From contig NZ_LAHO01000012.1 of the NCBI RefSeq assembly GCF_000987775.1, positions 62,001-126,000 on the forward strand: a DNA stretch of 64,000 nt, written 5' to 3'. Positions within the stretch are counted from its first letter, which is position 1. Every line of letters begins with the position of its first letter. Source of the stretch: Arsukibacterium ikkense (lineage in GTDB: Bacteria; Pseudomonadota; Gammaproteobacteria; Enterobacterales; Alteromonadaceae). The notes beneath the pieces were generated by a model, which saw nothing but the letters and a program-made list of their open reading frames with translations, did no database searches and was not told the DNA's origin. Below are positions 17,390-23,825 of the stretch, one piece after another. The translations under genes and the position numbers were made by a program.

Positions 17390-17464
17390 TGTGACTATCC
17401 AAGACTTTGGCTTGGTTACCAATGTAATCAGTAAAAGCAAAAAATTCAGTAATTTGAAACGCAT
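17369..17464 (-). pseudogene. Remnant cassette ORF interrupted by the REP-like repeat
   Basis: A 31-codon frame, ATG at 17464 with GGAGC before it, begins just downstream of an attC-like site and encodes a short hydrophobic N-terminus (FKLLNFLLLLITLV). It then runs into the tandem repeat and stops. It looks like the beginning of a cassette gene cut by the repeat element, or non-coding sequence. Low certainty. Confidence 0.25.
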
Positions 17465-17505
17465 TATTGCTCCATGTCTGTGACACCAGTGAATGAGTAA
17501 CGCAC

Positions 17506-17581
17506 TGCTAACATAAAAAATACAGTTGGTTAGACTTAGCGACGGAGGAGTACAAGCCAACGGTATTTTTCCTTGTTAAAC
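17506..17581 (-). other. attC-like integron recombination site
   Basis: Read on the minus strand, it starts GTTTAAC (fits RYYYAAC), has inner arms AAAAATACCGTTGG and CCAACTGTATTTTT (complementary bar one mismatch), and ends GTTAGCA, the recombination triplet GTT followed by AGCA (the GTTRRRY consensus is not fully met). It directly follows the PD-(D/E)XK-like gene on the same strand, as cassettes require. Size (76 bp) and core pairs match the second site at 18204-18276. Confidence 0.6.
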
Positions 17582-17596
17582 AGATCGTTGGTTATA

Positions 17597-18187
17597 TTAG
17601 CGCTTTAATGTATTAGTGTTTGTTACACGTTGTACCGGAGCTAGCTCTGGAATGTACTTGATTACATATTCTTTCATTGTCATACATTCGATGACTTCTC
17701 CTGTTGATGACACACCAATTACATTGGAGTTAGTATCTAATACAACGCCACCAGAGTCTTTTTCTGTGGATTTTTTAAACGATATAAACTCCTTTACGTA
17801 CTGATGAAAAACTTCAAATTTAATGCCTGTTTGAAGGGCTGACTCAATACTATTATTCTCAACAAAAGAGAAGTACGTTTGAGATTTAAGAGCTAGTGTG
17901 ACCTTGATTCCCTGTCTGACTGGGCTCCCGTAAATAATATGATGATGCCCATCTCGATCTTTCAACTGATTATATGCGGCATTAAAATCATGAAATTTCT
18001 TTTTTTCAGAGACAATTGAATCTTTGTCTTTTTTAAACTCGATTAAAATCCATTGATTTTTATTTCCAAGAATTGTGTCTCCTTGAGACTCATCCTTACC
18101 ATCCAGAGGCATTACAAGGTTAGTCTCAGAGACATGTTTTTTAACAAATAGATATTCTACTGTTTTTTCCCACCACTTAATCGTCAA
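17597..18187 (-). CDS. Cassette-borne PD-(D/E)XK nuclease-like hypothetical protein
   Basis: 196 residues from a TTG start 7 bases after AGGAG, itself immediately downstream of an attC-like site. Visible sequence: a basic, charged soluble protein with GDTILGNKNQWILIEFKKDK at about 35-55, which has the D-x(n)-E-x-K spacing of PD-(D/E)XK nucleases (Asp about 36, Glu-Phe-Lys about 49-51). No further domain was recognised. The DNA is visibly AT-rich compared with the chromosome around it, which fits a mobile cassette. The nuclease fold is a suggestion from one motif. Confidence 0.5.
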   Translation of the reverse strand: MTIKWWEKTVEYLFVKKHVSETNLVMPLDGKDESQGDTILGNKNQWILIEFKKDKDSIVSEKKKFHDFNAAYNQLKDRDGHHHIIYGSPVRQGIKVTLALKSQTYFSFVENNSIESALQTGIKFEVFHQYVKEFISFKKSTEKDSGGVVLDTNSNVIGVSSTGEVIECMTMKEYVIKYIPELAPVQRVTNTNTLKR

Positions 18188-18203
18188 AGATATTCTCCTG
18201 TAT

Positions 18204-18276
18204 AGCTAACGCCTTTGCTCACCGGAAAATTGCGAGCGCCAGCGAGTTGTTTTTCCGGTGCAGCAAATTGTTAAAT
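18204..18276 (-). other. attC-like integron recombination site
   Basis: On the minus strand: ATTTAAC (RYYYAAC), then an imperfect dyad TTTGCTGCACCGGAAAA ... TTTTCCGGTGAGCAAA with one unpaired base, a hallmark of attC, and finally GTTAGCT. The stop codon of the GST remnant (TAA, 18273-18271) lies inside the left core, and the next ORF starts 17 bp beyond the right one; both are typical of integron cassettes. Confidence 0.7.
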
Positions 18277-18612
18277 GCCAACCTGCACCATACCAATGTA
18301 CTTTTGTTGTTTTTGTATCCTGCCAATCCATGCCAGGACTGATGGGTACTCATTCAAATCAAAGCCACCTTCATGAGCCACATGAGTATACCCATATAGG
18401 CTGATATCCGCTGTGGACAGGCAGTAGCCGGTTAAGTAGGGAGAAGTTGAAAGCTGCTTCTCCATAACTGCCAGTGCCTTATGTCCCCCAGACTGCTTGG
18501 CTTCGTATTCTGCCATCCTTTCTTGAGGTAAACCAAGATACTTGGCGATGAAGCGCGCAACCGCTATATATGGTTCGTGACTGTACTGCTCAAAAAACTG
18601 CCACTGCTGCAC
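18271..18612 (-). pseudogene. Glutathione S-transferase, C-terminal domain only (5' truncated)
   Basis: 113 codons from a possible GTG. The GST reading frame stays open upstream through GSELLSSDNFQIAKV, the usual linker between the two GST domains, to about 18669, then meets an in-frame TAG. The protein has the all-helical GST C-terminal domain, including LTGYCLSTADISLYGYTHVA with the conserved N-cap box (S-T-A-D-I). The thioredoxin-like N-terminal domain, which carries the glutathione site, is missing, so it is not expected to be a working transferase. The sequence upstream of the break is the eukaryote-like AFG1 segment; the join lies at about 18660-18720. Confidence 0.8.
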
Positions 18613-18721
18613 CTTCGCAATCTGGAAGTTGTCTGACGAAAGTAACTCACTCCCTGCTTCGCATGTTCCCTAGGTAAAAATCTGCCATAGGTTCAATGGT
18701 TTGCAAGGTAAAAAGCTTTCG

Positions 18722-20218
18722 TCATTGCCGTCCCCATTCCTTTCCACCCATTTCTACCAACCGAGACGCGGCTCGCCTAAAGGAAAAGGCGAGATCATTG
18801 GCGGCCGATAATTGTGCCAGTGACACGCCACTTCGACCCGTCGCCGACCACTCAAATTCTTCACCCTCTTTGGTGCGAATCATGGTCGTCGCAAAGGAAC
18901 TCGAGTTTCCCCCCTTCTCACTGACAAACAACTCTTCATTTCCATCACTGCTTTCAACTTGCGCTTTAAACTCGACAAATAACTCATCGAGCGGGACTTT
19001 TGCCGCCAGCACCAAGCGGGTGCGAGATTCATAACACACGTCAATGAGGGTCACGAATCGTCGCGCTTCGTCGAGGTGATTGGCGTCTAATTGCGGCACC
19101 CGGTCCATGATGAGGACCTGAAATCGGTCGCAGAGGGAAATATAATCAGCCGCGCCGAGTGGTTGGTAGCATAACTCGGAAAAGTCAAACCAGGCGCACC
19201 GGTCATTCAATCGGGCGACCTGGACGGTGCGACCGAAGGGTACGTGAATGGCCTCGGCCTCAGTTCTGGATGCAGTGCCACCAAATATTTCTTTCAACTG
19301 CGCCTGCATGTTGTTATCACTATTATTATCGCCGTGAACATCCTTGTTTGACCAAAAATAGGATTGACCATCAGCTCGAGTTTCGAGTCGATAATCCATG
19401 GCGGAATCCTCCATGGAGATAATGTCGAACGTGTGTTTTAACATGTCTATGAATGGCAAAAAGAGGGATCGGTTAATGCCTCCCTCATACAAGGCATCGG
19501 GGGAGCGATTCGAGGTGGCCACCACCACGACATTCCAATCCAATAATAATAAAAAAAGTCGTTTCAAAATCATGGCATCGGCAACGTCTGTTACTTGAAA
19601 TTCATCGAAACAGAGGAGTTGGGCTTCCTGTGCCAATTGCTGCGCAATGATGGGTATCGCATCATCTCGTGGGTGCTTCTGTTTGTAGACAAAGATTCGA
19701 TGATGGACGTCTAGCATGAATTCATGAAAGTGGACGCGGCGTTTGGTAATTTTTACGTGTTTGAGGCTGTGGCTGTCATTATTACAGCAAGAATCATCAT
19801 CAGGAACATTAACCGACGCGTAAAAGAGATCCATTAGAAAGCTCTTGCCGACCCCGACCGGTCCATGAATGTACATGCCTCGCGGTGGTGGACCAAAAGA
19901 CCACAAATGGAATTTCTTTCGAAGAAAGGACTGAGCGGATGCCAAGGATCGCGTCAGTAACAGTAACAGCGGACTGCTGCTTGTAGAGCTGCTCTCTGAC
20001 GGTCTGTCGGTGCGCATGGGTACTGGTGGGAGCGAGGTAAGAGACTCGTGCAGGGCATCGAGTTTTGCCGCCAGAGCGACTTGCGCGTCATCTCGTCGCA
20101 CCTCCTCCGCATCCACCTTGCGTTTATACGCCGCTGTCACGGGGCCTGTCGGGAGGGACCGCCGAGCAACGCGATGTTGTGCTGCCATATTCTTCATCAC
20201 CGTCTTCATCATCAACAT
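18722..20218 (-). CDS. AFG1/ZapE-family AAA ATPase of eukaryotic type
   Basis: 498 residues. Walker A HGPVGVGKSFLMD (about 113-125), KRRVHFHEFMLDVHHRIF, Walker B CFDEFQVTDVADAMILKRLF, sensor VVVVATSNRSPDALYEGG, then CAWFDFSELCYQPLGAADY and ARRFVTLIDVCYE: the full AFG1 motif series. Bacterial ZapE is about 370 residues; this one has a Met/Lys/Arg-rich leader, a Ser and Leu run (SSTSSSPLLLLL), a Cys/Asn/Asp-rich insertion and a C-terminal EEFEWSATGRSGVSLAQLSA block, as in mitochondrial AFG1 of algae and stramenopiles. In eukaryotes AFG1 helps degrade mitochondrial proteins. The neighbouring bacterial genes are truncated at both sides. It could be assembly chimerism, contamination or horizontal transfer; I cannot distinguish these. 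Confidence 0.85.
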   Translation of the reverse strand: MLMMKTVMKNMAAQHRVARRSLPTGPVTAAYKRKVDAEEVRRDDAQVALAAKLDALHESLTSLPPVPMRTDRPSESSSTSSSPLLLLLTRSLASAQSFLRKKFHLWSFGPPPRGMYIHGPVGVGKSFLMDLFYASVNVPDDDSCCNNDSHSLKHVKITKRRVHFHEFMLDVHHRIFVYKQKHPRDDAIPIIAQQLAQEAQLLCFDEFQVTDVADAMILKRLFLLLLDWNVVVVATSNRSPDALYEGGINRSLFLPFIDMLKHTFDIISMEDSAMDYRLETRADGQSYFWSNKDVHGDNNSDNNMQAQLKEIFGGTASRTEAEAIHVPFGRTVQVARLNDRCAWFDFSELCYQPLGAADYISLCDRFQVLIMDRVPQLDANHLDEARRFVTLIDVCYESRTRLVLAAKVPLDELFVEFKAQVESSDGNEELFVSEKGGNSSSFATTMIRTKEGEEFEWSATGRSGVSLAQLSAANDLAFSFRRAASRLVEMGGKEWGRQ

Positions 20219-20298
20219 GATGAGTTTATCAACATGGTAAGGAAAGTACGATCAAGTCCGCTTCTTCCCGCTTTTTCGATTGTCTCAGGTCTTGGGAC

Positions 20299-20523
20299 TT
20301 ATGCGCAATTTACCTCGTCGGTTTCCCCAAGATCTTCGAGGAGTTGCGAAAGCGTATAAGAGACCCTTTCCTCCTCTCGGGTTTCCGCATCTAGTAAATC
20401 ACAGAGAAGCCCAGTCAGAGCTTCCTCTTGCCAGGGTCGTTTACGTGTGAGTCGGCAAACCACCACATCATCTAATGCATCGAAATGCCTTAGGAGCAGT
20501 CGGTTCGTGCGAGGTGATAACAC
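20299..20523 (-). pseudogene. Probable 5' fragment of a cassette gene
   Basis: 74 codons from a GTG with AGAGGAA 8 bases before it, starting 20 bp from the GTTAAAC core of a recombination-site-like dyad: the normal position for the first ORF of an integron cassette. It is an acidic, helical, leucine-rich soluble sequence (LLLRHFDALDDVVVCRL; EEALTGLLCDLLDAE; YTLSQLLEDLGE). It stops soon after GETDE where the AFG1-bearing DNA begins, so it may be the N-terminus of a longer bacterial protein cut at about 20300. Family not recognised. Confidence 0.4.
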
Positions 20524-20542
20524 TAGATCTATTCCTCTATCT

Positions 20543-20709
20543 GTTTAACGCTTATTGGGCCGGTCGCCCTGTACTTAAACACGGGTTAACCTGCATTTGT
20601 AAATTTAATGTACCGAACACTACACCGCTTTTGTAAAACTTACAATAACTTATAGGTACAGCTAATATTTGAGTACGCTACAAATGCGGGTGAACCCGCC
20701 CAACAAGCG
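20543..20709 (-). other. Large imperfect dyad with integron-type core (attC or attI candidate)
   Basis: Outer arms CGCTTATTGGGC (20549-20560) and GCCCAACAAGCG (20698-20709) pair with one mismatch; inner arms 20582-20601 and 20679-20698 pair with two. On the minus strand the element ends GTTAAAC, a perfect GTTRRRY core, abutting the 74-codon fragment. The matching RYYYAAC is missing at the far end, so it is not a canonical attC; it could be a decayed attC or attI. No integrase gene was found beside it. The remaining 20710-20893 holds no gene I can support. Confidence 0.45.
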
Positions 20710-20893
20710 ATGGCGGCGTCTAGATGAAAACCGGATATAACAACAGTGTTCATAATCTTGCAAAGGCTAGGAATGTCTGTTTTGGCACTAAACACAATAA
20801 GTTGAGATAATGGGAAAATAACTTCTTGGCGGCTGAAGTTTAGCCTGGCACACTGGGGTAATTAAAAAAGCTCGTTAAATTAGGCGATTGGGG

Positions 20894-22027
20894 ATGGCAC
20901 TGGAATTTTATCTGTCTAAATTTCGTGAATTAAATACCATGCGCCTGCAAGGGCATAACAAACCACATAAAGTTTGCATGCTGCTGGCGGTGATGGATTT
21001 GATTGAGCTGGGAGTAATTAGCCAGAACCGGATTGAGTTTAACCAGACCTTAAAGCAAAGCTTTACTGAGCATTTTCAGCGTTTACGAGCCGGCAAGGAT
21101 CAAGATACCCCAGAAAACCCGTTTTACCATTTAAGTTCTGAAGGTTTCTGGCATCTGCAGCCGCAGCCAAGTGTGGAACTTACTACCATTAAAGGCTATA
21201 GCAAAACTAAGGTTGCCTATGCTTATTTAGACGATGAGCTATTCACCTTAATGCAAAGCAGCTTAGTCCGCTCAGACCTGCGCTTAGCGCTTACTCAAAA
21301 TTTAACGCGCTTGCCTGAACTGTATAGACGATGGGTACTTGAATTCGGTAATTCTGAAAGCACTGCACAAAAATATTTGGGTGCAGTGCGGGGGGTATTA
21401 AGTGACTTGGCAATAAAGCACCGATTTTCCATAGGCGAGCTCACAAAAATTGGTTCATTTCATGAGTATCAACTAGCTACAACACCTCTTTACGAATTGC
21501 AGGAGTTTAAGGACAAAGACTCACGTGGCAACAGTATGTACAGCCGTGCTTTAAAGTCTTACGGTGAGTTTTTAGCTGACTTGGGACAAGTCGATGTAAC
21601 AAACGATGTTGACGACATTCTGCAAAGTGATGAGCTAAGTGCAACTGAAAAATCGGTTCTGGTAAGCGCCAGAGTAGGCCAGGGCCAGTTCAGACAGAGT
21701 TTGCTTGAGCAATGGCAAGGCTGTGCCGTTACCGGCTATGGCATGCCGGCGATGTTGGTTGCGTCGCATATCAAACCCTGGCGTTCAGCCACTAACACTG
21801 AGCGGCTGGACCCCGATAATGGCTTGTTGTTACTGGCTAATCTGGATAAAGCTTTTGACCGGGGCTTTATTTCATTTGCAGATAGCGGCGAGATAATGAT
21901 TGCAGAGGCGTTAGAGCGGCCAGAGGTGTTGGGCATACGGCATGGCATGCGCTTAGAGGTTCGCCCACAAAACCTGAAGTATTTGCACTATCATCGCGAG
22001 CTGTACCAACAGCGTTTCGTGCTCTGA
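20894..22027 (+). CDS. HNH endonuclease with ScoMcrA-like N-terminal domain (putative type IV restriction enzyme)
   Basis: 377 residues from the ATG at 20894 (a TTG lies two codons earlier). N-terminal about 95 residues: NKPHKVCMLLAVMDLIELG, then PENPFYHLSSEGFWHL, the same layout as the sulfur-binding domain of ScoMcrA and relatives (HKPLLLL...PFWxLxxDGxW). A middle helical region follows, then a C-terminal HNH_2 domain: CAVTGYGMPAMLVASHIKPW (His292), LDPDNGLLLLANLDKAFDRG. Known relatives cut foreign DNA modified by phosphorothioation or methylation. The next gene, 76 bp away on the same strand, is a methyltransferase-HNH fusion, so this is a small defence locus. Substrate unproven. Confidence 0.75.
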   Translation: MALEFYLSKFRELNTMRLQGHNKPHKVCMLLAVMDLIELGVISQNRIEFNQTLKQSFTEHFQRLRAGKDQDTPENPFYHLSSEGFWHLQPQPSVELTTIKGYSKTKVAYAYLDDELFTLMQSSLVRSDLRLALTQNLTRLPELYRRWVLEFGNSESTAQKYLGAVRGVLSDLAIKHRFSIGELTKIGSFHEYQLATTPLYELQEFKDKDSRGNSMYSRALKSYGEFLADLGQVDVTNDVDDILQSDELSATEKSVLVSARVGQGQFRQSLLEQWQGCAVTGYGMPAMLVASHIKPWRSATNTERLDPDNGLLLLANLDKAFDRGFISFADSGEIMIAEALERPEVLGIRHGMRLEVRPQNLKYLHYHRELYQQRFVL

Positions 22028-22103
22028 TCAAGCACAGGCATTGCCTGATTTAGGAATTATTGCTACAACACTACCCAACCTCCTTAAGGCCTAACCCTAC
22101 GGC

Positions 22104-23810
22104 ATGAGCAAAACCGTTGATATTTACCACCAGCAGGCAGAGTTATTTGCTGCCCAGTATGATGCGCTGAGCTTTGAGCAGGTGCATGCCTGCTGGCAGC
22201 CTTACTGGCCAAAAGAGCAATTGGTGCTTGATATAGGTGCCGGCAGCGGCCGTGATGCCTTATGGCTGGCCGGGCAGGGCTGCCAGGTGATTGCGGTAGA
22301 GCCGGCTGCTGATTTGCTGCGGCTGGGCCAGTTAAAAACTGATGCGCAGTCAATTCGAGAGAAGCAACAAAAAGTGCAGTGGCTGCACGATAGCCTGCCT
22401 GAACTGAAAGCCTGTTATCAGCTGAACCTGCAATTTAATACCATCTTACTCAGTGCCGTGTGGATGCATATTTTGCCATCTGAGCGGCCACGGGCTTTTC
22501 GTAAAATAGCTAACTTGTTAGCGCCCGGTGGCCGCTTTGTTTTAAGCCTGCGCTTTGGTGACTTTAGCGATGAGCGCACCGCCTACCCGGTAAGTGTCGA
22601 TGAAATAGCCGCGCTGGCTAGACAGTTTGGCCTGGTGCTGCGTTTCGTTAGTGATATTACCGCCGATGCCGGTGGCCGCGCCGGGGTAGAGTGGCAAACT
22701 CTGGTGCTGGAATTGCCCGATGATGGCAGTGGCAGCCTGAGCAAGGTGCGGCATATCGTAGTAAACGACAATAAATCTTCCACCTACAAGCTGGCACTGC
22801 TGCGTACTCTGGTGCGGATTGCCGATGCCCACCCTGGTGCTGTGGTCGACAGACAAGACGGCAGTGTCGCCATTTCACTGGGTTTAGTGGCGCTGTATTG
22901 GATCAGGCTGTTTAAGCGGCTGGTCGATAACAATATGCAGCAAAACTCAGATCCAGCCAAAGGCCTCGGCTTTGTAAAGCCAGAAGGCTGGGGCTTACTC
23001 AGCCAGCTTACGGCTGACGATTTTGCCATAGGTAACTTTTATAGCGGTAAGGACGCCGCCGCGTTGCAGCAATTATTCAGCGATACCCTGGCCACTATTA
23101 AAGCCGGCCCGGTTACTTATATCTGGCAGGGCCATAAAGATAACCCGCTGTTTAGCATGGTGCGCAGTAAAACCACACGGCAAAGCACAGTGTTGCTGGA
23201 CAAAACCTTTTTAGGCAGTTTCGGCAGCTTTATTCTCAGCGAAGAGATGTGGCTGTGTTTTCGCCAGTACGGCTGCTGGATTGAGCCTTTGCTGGTGCAG
23301 CAATGGATTGCCGAAATGCAGAAGTATGAGCTGAACCAGCAACAGCAGTTCTCACTGGATAGCTATCACCACCAGTTGCGCTGGTTAGAGCGGCAGCACG
23401 ATACCGGCATGGTCAGGAAAAAAGTCGAGCAACTGCGCCAGCAGGGCAAAGATGTCTGCAGTGTCTGGAGTGGCAGTAGCTTGTACAGCTACGATATCGA
23501 CCATTGTGTGCCCTTTAGTTACTGGCCGAATAATGATTTATGGAACCTGCTGCCCGCCAGCAGCCAGGAAAACCGGGTAAAGCGTGATCGGCTGCCCAGC
23601 CAGGCCCGGCTGAAATCGTCCGGTGCCCTGATAAAAGACTGGTGGCAGCAAGCCTGGCACAGCGACGCTGAGCAGCAACGGTTTTTTATTGAAGCCGGTT
23701 TATCGCTGCCGAATATCAGCAGCGGTTGCCGTGACTTTGACGAAGTATTCCACGCCCTGCAATTTCAGGCCATAGGCATAAAACAGCGGCTGCAGGTGGC
23801 GGAGTGGTAG
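22104..23810 (+). CDS. SAM-dependent methyltransferase fused to HNH nuclease domain
   Basis: 568 residues. N-terminal class I methyltransferase (about 1-200): motif I VLDIGAGSGRDALWLA and LAPGGRFVLSLRFGDF. A long middle region (210-440) without a known domain is predicted helical. The C-terminal HNH module has YDIDHCVPFSYWPNNDLWNL (Asp466-His467), then LLPASSQENRVKRDRLP, the His-Asn-Lys layout of active HNH nucleases. Having both activities in one chain suggests a self-contained modification and cleavage enzyme, or a defence effector. The N-terminal domain looks more like a small-molecule methyltransferase (UbiE/Tam-like) than a DNA one, since no DPPY or NPPF motif is seen. It follows the HNH gene above. 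Confidence 0.8.
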   Translation: MSKTVDIYHQQAELFAAQYDALSFEQVHACWQPYWPKEQLVLDIGAGSGRDALWLAGQGCQVIAVEPAADLLRLGQLKTDAQSIREKQQKVQWLHDSLPELKACYQLNLQFNTILLSAVWMHILPSERPRAFRKIANLLAPGGRFVLSLRFGDFSDERTAYPVSVDEIAALARQFGLVLRFVSDITADAGGRAGVEWQTLVLELPDDGSGSLSKVRHIVVNDNKSSTYKLALLRTLVRIADAHPGAVVDRQDGSVAISLGLVALYWIRLFKRLVDNNMQQNSDPAKGLGFVKPEGWGLLSQLTADDFAIGNFYSGKDAAALQQLFSDTLATIKAGPVTYIWQGHKDNPLFSMVRSKTTRQSTVLLDKTFLGSFGSFILSEEMWLCFRQYGCWIEPLLVQQWIAEMQKYELNQQQQFSLDSYHHQLRWLERQHDTGMVRKKVEQLRQQGKDVCSVWSGSSLYSYDIDHCVPFSYWPNNDLWNLLPASSQENRVKRDRLPSQARLKSSGALIKDWWQQAWHSDAEQQRFFIEAGLSLPNISSGCRDFDEVFHALQFQAIGIKQRLQVAEW

Positions 23811-23825
23811 GGGAACCCCTGTTTT

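Noticed and set aside
18722..20218. Ordinary bacterial zapE
   Set aside because: Too long, with eukaryote-type insertions and leader; the bacterial ZapE form is shorter and lacks the Ser/Leu and Asn/Asp-rich insertions.
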